A stretch of DNA of 64,000 nucleotides from Flagellimonas taeanensis (GCF_003584105.1 NZ_QXFO01000028.1:179282-243281), one strand, 5' to 3'; numbered from the stretch's first letter, positions 53,492-63,018 are shown. The notes: generated from the letters alone by a model not told the origin. Translations and numbers: made by a program.

Positions 53492-54631
53492 CTATCCGCC
53501 AAACCCAAAGCCAGGGGCCAAATCCAAAGGGATTTTTTGGCCTCCGTTCGCAATGGACTGGTAAATGGCCTCCACGATCATCATGTCCCGTTTGCCCATT
53601 TCACCTGGAGCTTTATTGGGCTCACCGAACAGTACATGTTTGGCAAAATCGTCCATTTGCAGTTTTTGCTGACTTTCGTGGGGAAATTTGAGTTCATCAC
53701 CTTTGGAAGTGCGTCCACTCAAAGGGCCATAATTGTTGGCAGGCTGAAGCTGGAACCAACCTGATGTCCCGGAAACATACATGCTGTTGGCATTGAAGTT
53801 GTGGGAGGTGGAAATGTTGCCCACGGCCCCACTTGGGAATTCAAACTGGGCCATGATGGTCTCGTCCGTATCCTTAAAATACTCCGGGCGGGTACTGAAT
53901 TCCTGTGCCGATACGGAAATGGGATTTTCACCTGTGCCATAAATGGCACTTTGCACAGCGTAGACGCCCATGTTCATCAAGGCACCACCCCCTGAAAGCG
54001 ACTTGTTCAACCGCCATTGGTCCGGATTTCCCGTGGAGCGATAGGCCGCTTCTGCAGAAACAAATTGGATGTCTCCAAAGGTTTTTTCCTTCACAAACTC
54101 TTTTACTTGCTGCGTATAGGGTTCCGACTGCAATCGGTAGCCCATCCCCAATTTGACCCCAGCATCCGAACAAGCCTTGATGATGGCGTCGCACTCCTCG
54201 ACATTGATACCCATAGGTTTTTCGCAGATGACGTGTTTTCCTGCCTTGGCAGCCCTAATGCAGAATTCCGCGTGCATGCTGTTCGGCAGCACCACATACA
54301 CCACATCAATGGCTTCGTTATTGGCGATGTCGTCAAAATTTTGGTAATTGTAGATGTTCTTTGTGGGAATACCATACTTGTCGGCCCAAGCCTTCTCCTT
54401 TTCAGGTGTTCCTGTTACAATTCCCGCCAAATAGCAGTGTTGGGTATCCTGCAAAGCAGGGGCCAGTTGATAGGTGCTGTAACTGCCGAGCCCTACCAAG
54501 GCAATACCCAGCTTCTTTTTATCCTGATCGGCTCCCATGGCACAGGCAAAGGGGGCAGCAGAAAGTAGGGCGGCACCGCCCATTCCCTTTGCAATGACAG
54601 TGTTGAAATTCCTACGGGTGAGGGTCTTCAT
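53492..54631 (-). CDS. Gfo/Idh/MocA-family oxidoreductase with TAT signal
   Basis: A 379-residue periplasmic dehydrogenase. The N-terminus has a twin-arginine signal (LTRRNFNTVIAKGMGGAALL). The Rossmann domain begins KLGIALVGLGSYSTYQLAPA and has VYVVLPNSMHAEFCI and the catalytic EKP motif in VICEKPMGIN. The C-terminal domain has the catalytic-type His in NISTSHNFNANS and GGALMNMGVYA. It resembles glucose-fructose oxidoreductase-like enzymes acting on sugars or polyols; the substrate is unknown. It ends LDLAPGFGFGG. Confidence 0.9.
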   Translation of the reverse strand: MKTLTRRNFNTVIAKGMGGAALLSAAPFACAMGADQDKKKLGIALVGLGSYSTYQLAPALQDTQHCYLAGIVTGTPEKEKAWADKYGIPTKNIYNYQNFDDIANNEAIDVVYVVLPNSMHAEFCIRAAKAGKHVICEKPMGINVEECDAIIKACSDAGVKLGMGYRLQSEPYTQQVKEFVKEKTFGDIQFVSAEAAYRSTGNPDQWRLNKSLSGGGALMNMGVYAVQSAIYGTGENPISVSAQEFSTRPEYFKDTDETIMAQFEFPSGAVGNISTSHNFNANSMYVSGTSGWFQLQPANNYGPLSGRTSKGDELKFPHESQQKLQMDDFAKHVLFGEPNKAPGEMGKRDMMIVEAIYQSIANGGQKIPLDLAPGFGFGG

Positions 54632-54778
54632 GTGTTGCGGTTTTGGTGATGGTATTAAAGGTAAACATTAGCTTCCAATTCTGCACTATCAGTTTCTTTT
54701 ACGAATCTTTTAACAAATCGGGAAGTTTCAAAATATGTACTTTTAGCAACGTGTAATGATTCAACCTAAATTAAAAAA

Positions 54779-56263
54779 ATGAAAAAACTTTATCTCTTTG
54801 GCATATGCCTGTATGCCGCTGTTTCTTTTGGTCAAGAACGAAAATTGCCCGTGGACACCACAGTGACCACACAACATGCGGTGACCATCAACGGAACCCG
54901 TATCAATTATACCGCAACAACGGGAACACAACCTGTTTGGGACGAGTTAGGAAAACCCATTGCGTCGCTGCACTACACCTATTATACCAAAAATGATGTA
55001 AAGGACCGTGCCGAACGTCCCTTGTTGATTTCTTTCAATGGAGGACCGGGTTCAGGTTCGGTGTGGATGCACTTGGCCTACACGGGGCCCCGTATCCTCA
55101 AGATTGATGATGAGGGATATCCTGTGCAGCCTTATGGTGCCAAGGAAAATCCCTATTCCGTCCTGGATGTGACCGATATTGTATATGTGAACCCGGCCAA
55201 CACCGGATATTCCCGCACCATTCCCGAAACAGGGAAAGAAGTGGACCGCGAAAAGTTTTTTGGCATCAATGCAGATACCAAATATTTGGCGGAATGGCTG
55301 AACACCTTCGTGACACGAAACAACCGCTGGAGATCCCCAAAATATATTGTGGGGGAAAGTTATGGCGGTACCCGGGTAATGGGACTATCCTTGGCCTTGC
55401 AGAACCAGCAATGGATGTACCTGAACGGGGTGATCATGGTATCACCTGCGGATTATAAGGTTTTCCGTGACAACGATCCTGTTTCCAGTGCCTTGAACCT
55501 CCCTTATTTTACGGCCGCCGCATGGCACCACAAAGCACTGCCCTCCGCATTGCAGAGCAAGGACCTGTTGGAGATCTTGCCCGAAGCGGAGGCATTCACC
55601 ATCAATGAACTCTTGCCCGCCATTGCCAAAGGAGGTTTTATTCCCGAGGCAGAACGCACCGCAATCGCAAAGAAAATGGCCTACTACTCCGGTTTGAACG
55701 AAAAAGATATTTTGGACCATAACTTGGATGTACCCACACAATTCTTCTGGAAAAATCTCTTGAAAGACGAAGGAGGCTACACTATTGGAAGATTGGACAG
55801 CCGTTATCTTGGGTTTGACAAACAGCTTTTTGGGTCGCGACCAGATTATGCCCCAGAATTGACCTCTTGGCTGCATAGCTTCACCCCTGCCATCAATTAC
55901 TACCTTCAGGAAGAGTTGGGTTTCAAAACGGATATCAAATACAACATGTTTGGCCCTGTGCACCCTTGGAACAATGATGATGACAACGTAAGGGACAATC
56001 TTCGTCAGGCCATGGCACAGAACCCTTACCTGAACGTATTGGTGCAATCCGGGTATTATGACGGAGCTTGTACCTATTTTGCCGCAAAGTATACCATGTC
56101 CCAAGTGGACCCCAGCGGACGTATGAAAGACAGATTCGAGTTCAAGGGATACCGTTCCGGACACATGATGTACCTCAGGAAAGAGGACCTCAAAACGGCC
56201 AATGACGACATCCGCGCCTTCATCCTACGCACACAGGCCAATGGCAAGAGCGCGAAGTATTGA
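54779..56263 (+). CDS. S10-family serine carboxypeptidase
   Basis: A 494-residue secreted serine peptidase of the alpha/beta-hydrolase fold. After the signal peptide (MKKLYLFGICLYAAVSFG) come LLISFNGGPGSGSVWMHL (oxyanion region), IVGESYGGTRVMGLSLAL (nucleophile Ser in GESYGG), Asp in VLVQSGYYDGACTYF and His in KGYRSGHMMYL. It resembles S10 peptidases of Bacteroidota that act in the periplasm on peptide C-termini. It is a single-gene unit. The intergenic space upstream (54632-54778) shows no promoter of full consensus. Confidence 0.92.
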   Translation: MKKLYLFGICLYAAVSFGQERKLPVDTTVTTQHAVTINGTRINYTATTGTQPVWDELGKPIASLHYTYYTKNDVKDRAERPLLISFNGGPGSGSVWMHLAYTGPRILKIDDEGYPVQPYGAKENPYSVLDVTDIVYVNPANTGYSRTIPETGKEVDREKFFGINADTKYLAEWLNTFVTRNNRWRSPKYIVGESYGGTRVMGLSLALQNQQWMYLNGVIMVSPADYKVFRDNDPVSSALNLPYFTAAAWHHKALPSALQSKDLLEILPEAEAFTINELLPAIAKGGFIPEAERTAIAKKMAYYSGLNEKDILDHNLDVPTQFFWKNLLKDEGGYTIGRLDSRYLGFDKQLFGSRPDYAPELTSWLHSFTPAINYYLQEELGFKTDIKYNMFGPVHPWNNDDDNVRDNLRQAMAQNPYLNVLVQSGYYDGACTYFAAKYTMSQVDPSGRMKDRFEFKGYRSGHMMYLRKEDLKTANDDIRAFILRTQANGKSAKY

Positions 56264-56292
56264 TCCTTCGATTTTCACAAAATAAATGACCG

Positions 56293-56333
56293 AGCGGCGT
56301 GAAATAATTTTCACGCCGCTTTTTGTTTTTTTT
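56293..56333 (+). terminator. Strong intrinsic terminator after the S10 peptidase
   Basis: AGCGGCGTGAAA and TTTCACGCCGCT form a 12-bp perfect stem with a TAAT loop, followed by a long T-run. Confidence 0.95.
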
Positions 56334-56364
56334 GATAAAACCATACATTTAACAAAAAACAAAG

Positions 56365-57063
56365 ATGTTGAGAACACAAACCTTAATTTGGACAATGGCC
56401 TCATTGCTAGGATTTTTGAACCCCATGAAAAGTACGGCCCAAGATTGGCCCAATCTGGAAAAGTATAGGGAGGCCAATGCCGCTTTGCCCGCACCTGCGG
56501 CTGATGAGGATAGAGTAGTCTTTATGGGCAACTCCATCACCGAGGGATGGTCGGGCGCAAATCCTGATTTTTTCAATGACAATCCTTATGTGAACCGTGG
56601 AATCAGTGGGCAGACCACACCCCAAATGGTGTTGCGCTTTCGGCAGGATGTCATCGACCTGAAACCTAAAATTGTGGTTATATTGGCGGGAACCAACGAC
56701 ATTGCAGGAAATACCGGCCCCATGACCTTAGCACAGATCAGGGACAACATCCTTTCCATGGTGCAACTGGCCAAAGCCAACGGCATATCCCCCATTGTTT
56801 GTTCGGTACTTCCAGCCTACGACTACCCATGGCGGCCCGGAAAAGAGCCCAACATCAAAATCCCAGAACTGAACGGTTTGATCAAGGAAATGGCAGCTCA
56901 GGAAGAAATCATGTACCTGGATTATTTTTCGGCCATGGCCGATGACCGCAATGGGCTTCCCAAAGAGTTGACCACGGATGAAGTGCACCTGACCAAGGCC
57001 GGATATGCCGAAATGGAAAAATTGGTACAGGAAGCCATCCTAACAACCCTTTCGAAAAAATGA
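56365..57063 (+). CDS. SGNH/GDSL-type acylhydrolase
   Basis: A 232-residue secreted esterase: N-terminal signal (LIWTMASLLGFLNPMKSTAQ), then block I VVFMGNSITEGW with Ser, block II NRGISGQTTPQM, block III VVILAGTNDIAGNT with Asn, and block V TDEVHLTKAG with Asp and His. It may deacetylate carbohydrates in the periplasm; the substrate is unknown. It overlaps the following gene by four bases (ATGA), so they are co-translated. Confidence 0.9.
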   Translation: MLRTQTLIWTMASLLGFLNPMKSTAQDWPNLEKYREANAALPAPAADEDRVVFMGNSITEGWSGANPDFFNDNPYVNRGISGQTTPQMVLRFRQDVIDLKPKIVVILAGTNDIAGNTGPMTLAQIRDNILSMVQLAKANGISPIVCSVLPAYDYPWRPGKEPNIKIPELNGLIKEMAAQEEIMYLDYFSAMADDRNGLPKELTTDEVHLTKAGYAEMEKLVQEAILTTLSKK

Positions 57064-57452
57064 ACGATCTGGAATTCTTGAACGCATTTGATTCTGGAAA
57101 CTTTCCTCCGAGTATGTTCGACCATGAAGCCCATTTGAGATTGGCTTGGATCAGCTTGAAACAGTATGGGGAGCAAGAAGCCATTGAGAAAGTATGCGAG
57201 GGCATCAAAAATTTTGATGTGCTCCATGGAGATGGCAGCAAGTTCCACACAACCCTTACAGTAGCCTCCATCAAAACGGTAAACCATTTTATGCAAAAAT
57301 CCAAGGCTCATCATTTTGCGGATTTCATCCAGGAATTCCCCAGATTGAAAACTTCTTTCAAGGAACTGCTGGGCCAACATTATGGCTTTGAACTTCTTTC
57401 AGACCCAAAGGCAAAAGAAAAATACGTAGCACCAGATTTGCTTCCTTTTTGA
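57060..57452 (+). CDS. Conserved protein of unknown function
   Basis: A 130-residue all-helical protein without signal or membrane segment. Landmarks: FDHEAHLRLAWISLKQYGEQ, KFHTTLTVASIKTVNHFMQK, GFELLSDPKAKEKYVAPDLL. Several histidines (HEAHLR, KFHTTLT, KTVNHF) could bind a metal. No family is recognised with certainty. It overlaps the GDSL gene by four bases and would be translated with it. Confidence 0.7.
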   Translation: MNDLEFLNAFDSGNFPPSMFDHEAHLRLAWISLKQYGEQEAIEKVCEGIKNFDVLHGDGSKFHTTLTVASIKTVNHFMQKSKAHHFADFIQEFPRLKTSFKELLGQHYGFELLSDPKAKEKYVAPDLLPF

Positions 57453-57494
57453 TGGTTCCATTGACCGACCATTGTTTTTCAGTTACTTTGTAAA

Positions 57495-58502
57495 ATGCAA
57501 CAAAACAAGGTCAGCATCATCATTCCTTTCAAGGACACGGCCCGTTTTTTGCCCGATTGTTTGGATTCCATTCTGGCCCAGACCTATGAAAATTGGGAAG
57601 TCTTGGCCGTAAATGATCATTCCAGCGACCTTGGTTTCCGCCTACTTTCCACTTATGCCCAAACAGATTCAAGAATCAAGGTATTTCATAACGAAGGAAA
57701 TGGGATCATTCCTGCCTTGCGCACAGGATATGCAAAAAGTAGCGGTGGATTTGTGACGCGGATGGATTCCGATGACATCATGAAACCCAATAGGCTCAGG
57801 GTGATGGTGGAATCTTTGTTGAAAACAGGAGAAGGGCATGTTGCCGTGGGCCAAGTACGCTATTTTTCGGACAGGGGCATCAGCAATGGATACGACCGTT
57901 ACGAGAAATGGCTGAACCAATTGACAGCGACTGGAAAGAATTATAGTGAAATCTACAAGGAATGTGTGATCCCCTCCCCTTGTTGGATGGCTCACCGAAC
58001 CGATTTTGACCTATGTGGGGCCTTCAACCCCAATCGGTATCCAGAGGATTACGACCTCGCGTTCCGATTTTATGGACAAGGCCTGAAAGTCATTCCCTGT
58101 ACTCACGAACTGCACCTGTGGAGGGATTATGATACCCGAACCTCGCGGACACACGAACATTATGCACAGAATTATTTTTTGGACATCAAGCTGCATTACT
58201 TCTTACAGTTGGATCATGACAAGAATCGACCGTTGGTCGTTTGGGGTGCTGGTTTCAAAGGGAAAGCGATTGCGAGGGGGCTCCAAAAAAAAGGTTTGGA
58301 TTTTACGTGGCTGTGTGACAATCCCAAAAAGATTGGAAAACGGATCTATGGGAAGGAATTGGTGCATTTCTCTGCCCTAAAGGAGTTGGACCGTCCACAA
58401 AGCATTGTTACCGTAGCCAACGAAGAAGCCCAACAAGAGATCAGGGCCTTTTTTCAAAGCTTGGGGCTGCAACCCATGACGGATTATTTCTTCTTTTGTT
58501 GA
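57495..58502 (+). CDS. Family 2 glycosyltransferase with C-terminal Rossmann-like domain
   Basis: A 335-residue protein. The N-terminal GT-A domain has VSIIIPFKDTARFLPDCLDS, the first metal-type MDSDDIM (about residue 92) and SPCWMAHRTDFDLCGAF plus NRYPEDYDLAFRFYGQGL as the acceptor/base region. From about residue 245 a second domain begins RPLVVWGAGFKGKAIARGLQ with a GxGxxGK-like nucleotide motif and ends SLGLQPMTDYFFFC. Its function is unknown; it may bind a nucleotide sugar or CoA. It transfers a sugar to an undetermined acceptor. Confidence 0.88.
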   Translation: MQQNKVSIIIPFKDTARFLPDCLDSILAQTYENWEVLAVNDHSSDLGFRLLSTYAQTDSRIKVFHNEGNGIIPALRTGYAKSSGGFVTRMDSDDIMKPNRLRVMVESLLKTGEGHVAVGQVRYFSDRGISNGYDRYEKWLNQLTATGKNYSEIYKECVIPSPCWMAHRTDFDLCGAFNPNRYPEDYDLAFRFYGQGLKVIPCTHELHLWRDYDTRTSRTHEHYAQNYFLDIKLHYFLQLDHDKNRPLVVWGAGFKGKAIARGLQKKGLDFTWLCDNPKKIGKRIYGKELVHFSALKELDRPQSIVTVANEEAQQEIRAFFQSLGLQPMTDYFFFC

Positions 58503-58600
58503 ATAAGAGTTATTGGGTTGTTCAGTTATTTGGTTATTGGACTTGAACTTGTCTCTTGAACTTTATACTTGACCTTGAGTTTGCCCCCGAACTATTTTAA
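58503..58600. repeat. Degenerate short tandem repeats
   Basis: Two low-complexity arrays lie between the glycosyltransferase and the BatA-like gene. The first repeats a GTTATT(T/G)GG-type unit (around 58506-58545) and the second a CTTGAAC-type unit (58543-58582). They look like intergenic repeat drift rather than coding sequence. Confidence 0.4.
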
Positions 58601-58629
58601 TCCCTATATTTGTCCAATCAAAGTTGGGA

Positions 58630-60552
58630 ATGCAGTTTAAACATCCGGAAATTCTTTGGGCTCTTTTTCTTCTGGTCATTCCCGTCATCATCCACCTTTT
58701 TCAGTTACGCCGATTCACGAAAACCCCGTTCACCAACGTGGCCATGCTCCAAAAAGTAGTTTCGGAATCCCGAAAAAGCAATTCATTGAAGAAGTGGTTG
58801 CTATTGTTCACCCGTCTCCTGTTGTTGGCCGCCATCATCATCGCTTTTGCACAACCTTTTACCGCAATGGTGACCGCTCTGAAAGAAAAGGAAACCGTGG
58901 TCTATCTGGACGACTCCTTCAGCATGCAGGCCAAGGACAATGGGCTCACCCTTTTGGAAAAAGCGGTCCAGGACCTGATCAAAAATCTGGATGCGGAAAC
59001 CAATTTCAGTTTTTTCACCAATGAAAGGACCTTTGCCGACATCCGTATAAAGGACATACAGAATATGCTGCTGTCGCTCTCCTATTCATCCAAACAACTT
59101 ACTTTGGATGAGATCGACTTGAAGGCCAACACGCTTTTTTCCACCTCCAATGCCACTACAAAAAATCTAATCATTATTTCCGATTTTCAGCAAAGGATGA
59201 TTTCCGATGGTGCTTCGATGGATTCGACCCAGAACACCTATTTGGTGCCATTGAGGGCCCGAGAAACTCAAAATGTGGCCATAGATTCCGTTTTTTTGGA
59301 AGATGGCACAACGGACCAAGAATCGTTGGGCGTGCTCCTATCCGGAGGGTCGGAAGATGGAAATCTGCCCATATCGCTCTATAATGGCCAGGACCTGATT
59401 GCCAAGACCGCCGCAAAGTTTTCGGCCAATGGAACGGCTAAAGTGGTCTTTTCCATTCCTTCGAACCAAGAAATCAATGGCAAATTATCCATTTTGGACA
59501 ATGGCTTGGGGTACGATAACTCCTTTTATTTCAATATCAATGCAAAGGAGAAAATTAAAGTGGTTGCCGTAACGGGTTCGGACAGCGACTATTTGGACCG
59601 CCTCTACACCAATGATGAGTTTGAATTAAAAAAATTCACCTTGAACCAATTGGATTACAGTGTTTTAGATAGCAAAAACGTCGTGCTGCTGGATAACCTG
59701 AAGGCCATTCCCAACAACCTACAAAGCGTACTCCGCACCTTTAGGGACAATGGCGGCACATTGATCATTGCCCCTTCGTTGGAGAGTGATCTTTCTTCCT
59801 ACAATACCCTACTTTCAAGTTTGGAAGCTACGCGCTACATGGACACGGTGACCGCAGCTTCCCAAGTGACCAGCATTGCTTACGGTCATCCACTGTACCA
59901 TAATGTGTTTGAAAGTGAGGTCGCCAATTTCCAATACCCCACCGTGAAGGAACACTTCAAAATGCAATCACGGCTTCCCAAGATCCTATCGCTGGAGGGA
60001 GGTGATGCCTTTTTGTCGGGCAACGATGGACTTTATGTGTTTTCGGCTTCCTTGGAGCAGGAAAACTCCAATTTTAAAAACTCCCCATTGATTGTCCCCA
60101 CCTTCTACAACATGGCCCATTCAAGCCTACAGGCACCCGGGTTGTACCATACTTTGGGAAGCAGTAGTTCCATTGACATAACCGCAAATCTGGGGAACGA
60201 TGACATCCTTAAAGTTTCCAAGAAAGGATATGAGTTCATTCCCCTACAACAGGCATTCCCGAATCGGGTCAGGCTTATTTTTGACCAAAACCCGACCGAA
60301 GATGGCATTTATACCATACAACAGAATGGACGTTCCTTAAAAAATATCAGCTTCAATTATCCACGGAAAGAGAGCCAACTCCAATACTTGGATGTTGACA
60401 ATCTGCCATATACGACCACCCAAGACTCCATAGCGTCCCTTTTTGACCGTTTGGAAGCGGACAGCAATATCACTGCTTATTGGAAATGGTTTGTTATTTT
60501 AGCGTTGCTTCTGGCGTTGATAGAGGTTATCATTCAAAAATTCGTTACATGA
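58630..60552 (+). CDS. BatA-domain membrane protein with VWA-like region
   Basis: A 640-residue protein with the BatA N-terminal domain (MQFKHPEILWALFLLVIPVI, two helices in the first 80 residues). A VWA-like domain follows, with VVYLDDSFSMQAKDNGLTLL (DxSxS as the metal site) and LIIISDFQQ. A long periplasmic part then leads to a C-terminal membrane helix (WFVILALLLALIEVIIQKF). It resembles a stand-alone BatA-type protein; no MoxR gene is near. The start is ATG 58630; a TTG two codons earlier is possible. It overlaps the next gene by four bases. Confidence 0.86.
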   Translation: MQFKHPEILWALFLLVIPVIIHLFQLRRFTKTPFTNVAMLQKVVSESRKSNSLKKWLLLFTRLLLLAAIIIAFAQPFTAMVTALKEKETVVYLDDSFSMQAKDNGLTLLEKAVQDLIKNLDAETNFSFFTNERTFADIRIKDIQNMLLSLSYSSKQLTLDEIDLKANTLFSTSNATTKNLIIISDFQQRMISDGASMDSTQNTYLVPLRARETQNVAIDSVFLEDGTTDQESLGVLLSGGSEDGNLPISLYNGQDLIAKTAAKFSANGTAKVVFSIPSNQEINGKLSILDNGLGYDNSFYFNINAKEKIKVVAVTGSDSDYLDRLYTNDEFELKKFTLNQLDYSVLDSKNVVLLDNLKAIPNNLQSVLRTFRDNGGTLIIAPSLESDLSSYNTLLSSLEATRYMDTVTAASQVTSIAYGHPLYHNVFESEVANFQYPTVKEHFKMQSRLPKILSLEGGDAFLSGNDGLYVFSASLEQENSNFKNSPLIVPTFYNMAHSSLQAPGLYHTLGSSSSIDITANLGNDDILKVSKKGYEFIPLQQAFPNRVRLIFDQNPTEDGIYTIQQNGRSLKNISFNYPRKESQLQYLDVDNLPYTTTQDSIASLFDRLEADSNITAYWKWFVILALLLALIEVIIQKFVT

Positions 60553-61814
60553 ACATTCTGCTGAAGTCTGCAAAAATTGTTTGTCCGGAAAACAAGGACC
60601 TTCACTTGAAAAAGCGGGACATCCTCATCAAAAATGGGAATATCGAAAAGGTAGGCACTTCCATCGAAGCTCCCCCAAAAACCCAAATGGTCAACCTCAA
60701 GAACCTCCATGTATCGGTGGGATGGTTTGACAGTGGGGTGAGCTTTGGTGAGCCCGGTTTTGAGGAGCGTGAGACCATTGCCAACGGACTTCGAGTGGCT
60801 GCGAGCAGCGGTTTTACCGATATTTTGCTATACCCCAGTACCCATCCCGTGCCGGACACCAGCTCCGATGTGGTCTTTTTGAAGGAACGCGGACTGGGAA
60901 AACCCACTAACATACACCCGATGGGAGCGTTGACCAAAAACTCGGAAGGTGTGGACCTCGCCGAACTTTTTGACATGAAAAACGCTGGTGCGGTCGCCTT
61001 TTTTGACTTTAAAAAACAGGTTTCCAATCCCAATCTGCTCAAAATAGCTTTGCTATACGCCCAAAATTTTGATGGCCTGGTCTTTTCCTTTCCCCAGGAT
61101 GGCAGCATCAAGGGAACAGGGGTCGCCCATGAGGGTGAAGTATCCACTACCCTTGGGTTGAAGGGCATTCCCGCCCTTGCCGAAGAACTTCAGGTTGCCC
61201 GTGATCTTTTTATTCTGGAATATACCGGAGGAAAGCTCCACATTCCGACCATTTCAACGGCAGGATCGGCGAAACTTATTGCCAATGCCAAAAAGAAAGG
61301 ATTGGACGTCACCTGTAGCGTGGCCATCCACAATCTGTTCTTTTCGGATGAAGAGCTGAAAGGGTTCGACACCCACTTTAAAGTGTCCCCTCCCCTTCGC
61401 AGCAAGGCGGACAGTAAGGCCCTCATCAAAGGCTTGAAGGAAGGCACCATCGATTTGGTGACATCGGACCATGTCCCCATTGACATTGAACACAAACGCG
61501 TGGAGTTTGACAATGCCATGGACGGCACCCTTGGACTGGAATCAGCGTTTGGAAGCCTCAATCTACTGCTCGGCACAGAGGAGACCATCACCTTGATGAC
61601 CAAAGGTCGCTCCCGATTTGGAATTGAAAATCCATCGTTCAAAGAAGGGGCCAAAGCCAATATCACCCTGTTCAACCCAGAAGAGACCTACACGTTTGGA
61701 CCAAAACATATCCTGTCCACTTCCAAAAACAGTATGTTCTTGGGCGCGGAACTGAAGGGAAAAGTATATGGAACCATCAATAACGACCAAATCATCATCC
61801 ATGAGCGGGATTGA
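60549..61814 (+). CDS. Dihydroorotase-like amidohydrolase lacking the HxH metal motif
   Basis: A 421-residue amidohydrolase-fold protein close to PyrC. Its start MNILLKSAKIVCPENKDLHL overlaps the BatA-like gene. The usual DxHxH metal motif is replaced by WFDSGVSFGEPGFEERE, where both His are lost although the EPG of the family remains. The later metal positions are also altered (IPTISTAGSA where HISTAES is usual; SDHVPID where TDHAPH is usual). It may be an inactive or repurposed dihydroorotase, as in the non-catalytic subunits that pair with ATCase. No pyrB gene is here. Confidence 0.85.
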   Translation: MNILLKSAKIVCPENKDLHLKKRDILIKNGNIEKVGTSIEAPPKTQMVNLKNLHVSVGWFDSGVSFGEPGFEERETIANGLRVAASSGFTDILLYPSTHPVPDTSSDVVFLKERGLGKPTNIHPMGALTKNSEGVDLAELFDMKNAGAVAFFDFKKQVSNPNLLKIALLYAQNFDGLVFSFPQDGSIKGTGVAHEGEVSTTLGLKGIPALAEELQVARDLFILEYTGGKLHIPTISTAGSAKLIANAKKKGLDVTCSVAIHNLFFSDEELKGFDTHFKVSPPLRSKADSKALIKGLKEGTIDLVTSDHVPIDIEHKRVEFDNAMDGTLGLESAFGSLNLLLGTEETITLMTKGRSRFGIENPSFKEGAKANITLFNPEETYTFGPKHILSTSKNSMFLGAELKGKVYGTINNDQIIIHERD

Positions 61815-62124
61815 GACCGGAAAAACAACGGCCATTGTGGCCTACATTACGATTGTAGGCTGTCTTATCGCCATCACCATGAATTTGGAGCCCAAAAACA
61901 CCTTTGCCCGGTTCCATATCCGACAGGCCTTTGGCATCCACCTGCTTTTCCATGCGCTGGCCATATTGTTCACCTATTCGGGCCTGGCCTATGTATCAAT
62001 CATAGCCTATATTGTCTATATGGTGCTATGGGTGCTGGGCTTCGTACAGGCGCTGAACGGAAAAACAAAGCCCTTGCCCGTGGTCGGACCCTATTTTCAA
62101 AAATGGTTCACATTCATTTCATAA
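61801..62124 (+). CDS. DUF4870-like small membrane protein
   Basis: A 107-residue membrane protein with three hydrophobic helices (TTAIVAYITIVGCLIAITMN, FGIHLLFHALAILFTYSGL, IIAYIVYMVLWVLGFVQAL) and a short charged end. It resembles DUF4870, a family with a conserved FARFHIRQA segment between the first two helices. The function is unknown. It starts at ATG 61801 inside the 3' end of the amidohydrolase gene (14-base overlap). Confidence 0.75.
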   Translation: MSGIETGKTTAIVAYITIVGCLIAITMNLEPKNTFARFHIRQAFGIHLLFHALAILFTYSGLAYVSIIAYIVYMVLWVLGFVQALNGKTKPLPVVGPYFQKWFTFIS

Positions 62125-62133
62125 AAAAAAACA

Positions 62134-62793
62134 ATGTCCCCCACCCCGCTATCGCTCGAATATTTGATACGCCCCTCCCAACTGAAAACCGGAAAAATCC
62201 CGGCCATTTTCCTCTTCCACGGATATGGCAGCAATGAAGAAGATCTGTTTTCCTTTGCCCCGGAACTCCCCGAGGAATTGATGGTGATTTCGGTACGGGC
62301 ACCGTACGATCTGGAGCCTTTTGGACATGCTTGGTATGCCATAAACTTTGATGCCGAGCAAGGAAAATGGAGCGACGACGTACAGGCAAGGGAATCCCGG
62401 GACAAAATCGTGAAGTTCATAGACGAGGCCATCGCCGCATATGATCTGGATGCGGAAAACATTACCCTTTTGGGCTTTAGCCAAGGGACCATCCTGAGCT
62501 ATGCCGTAGCTCTTTCCTACCCAGAAAAGGTCAAGAACGTGATTGCCCTTAGCGGCTATATCAACGAAAAAATCCTAATGGACGGCTACGCCGAAAAAGA
62601 TTTCAGCCATTTGGATTTTTATGTTTCCCACGGACAAGTAGACCAGGTCATTCCTTTGGAATGGGCGCAAAGAACCCCTGATTTTTTGGAGCAGCTGGGC
62701 ATCGCCTACACCTATGAAGAATTCCCTATCGGTCATGGGGTCTCCCAGCAAAATTTCCTTTCCTTCCGGAAATGGCTGGTGGAGCGACTTTGA
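62134..62793 (+). CDS. Phospholipase/carboxylesterase-family alpha/beta hydrolase
   Basis: A 219-residue cytoplasmic esterase. The nucleophile is the Ser in LLGFSQGTILSYAV, the His lies in FPIGHGVSQQNF, and the Asp in SHGQVDQVIPL. FHGYGSNEEDLFSFAPELPE forms the oxyanion side. It belongs to the small carboxylesterase group (YpfH/Est-like) acting on short acyl esters. It starts 9 bases after the preceding gene and ends the run of plus-strand genes. Confidence 0.9.
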   Translation: MSPTPLSLEYLIRPSQLKTGKIPAIFLFHGYGSNEEDLFSFAPELPEELMVISVRAPYDLEPFGHAWYAINFDAEQGKWSDDVQARESRDKIVKFIDEAIAAYDLDAENITLLGFSQGTILSYAVALSYPEKVKNVIALSGYINEKILMDGYAEKDFSHLDFYVSHGQVDQVIPLEWAQRTPDFLEQLGIAYTYEEFPIGHGVSQQNFLSFRKWLVERL

Positions 62794-62810
62794 TTTTCTA
62801 ATCTCAAAAG

Positions 62811-62844
62811 TCTGATGTCGGATATCTGACGTCTGAAATCTGAA
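62811..62844. repeat. Short TCTGA tandem repeat
   Basis: TCTGA occurs four times in 34 bases with intervals of 9, 5 and 5 bases, directly downstream of the esterase gene. Confidence 0.5.
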
Positions 62845-62934
62845 TATTTATTCGTGTCAAATCAGATGTTAGAGCATGGAACAGAGAAAATAGACTTTGG
62901 TGATTCGGTTACTGGGTCATTCATAATGCTTGTC

Positions 62935-62964
62935 ATTCTGAAAAACACGGAGTGTTTTCAGAAT
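62935..62964. repeat. Palindromic repeat with ATTCTGAAAA arms
   Basis: ATTCTGAAAAACAC and GTGTTTTCAGAAT are inverse arms (one unpaired A) around a GGA loop. It resembles dispersed hairpin elements of flavobacterial genomes. Confidence 0.7.
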
Positions 62965-63018
62965 CCAATCCAAAACGGGATTATTGGATTGTTGGATTTA
63001 CATCAAGATGTCAGTTCG

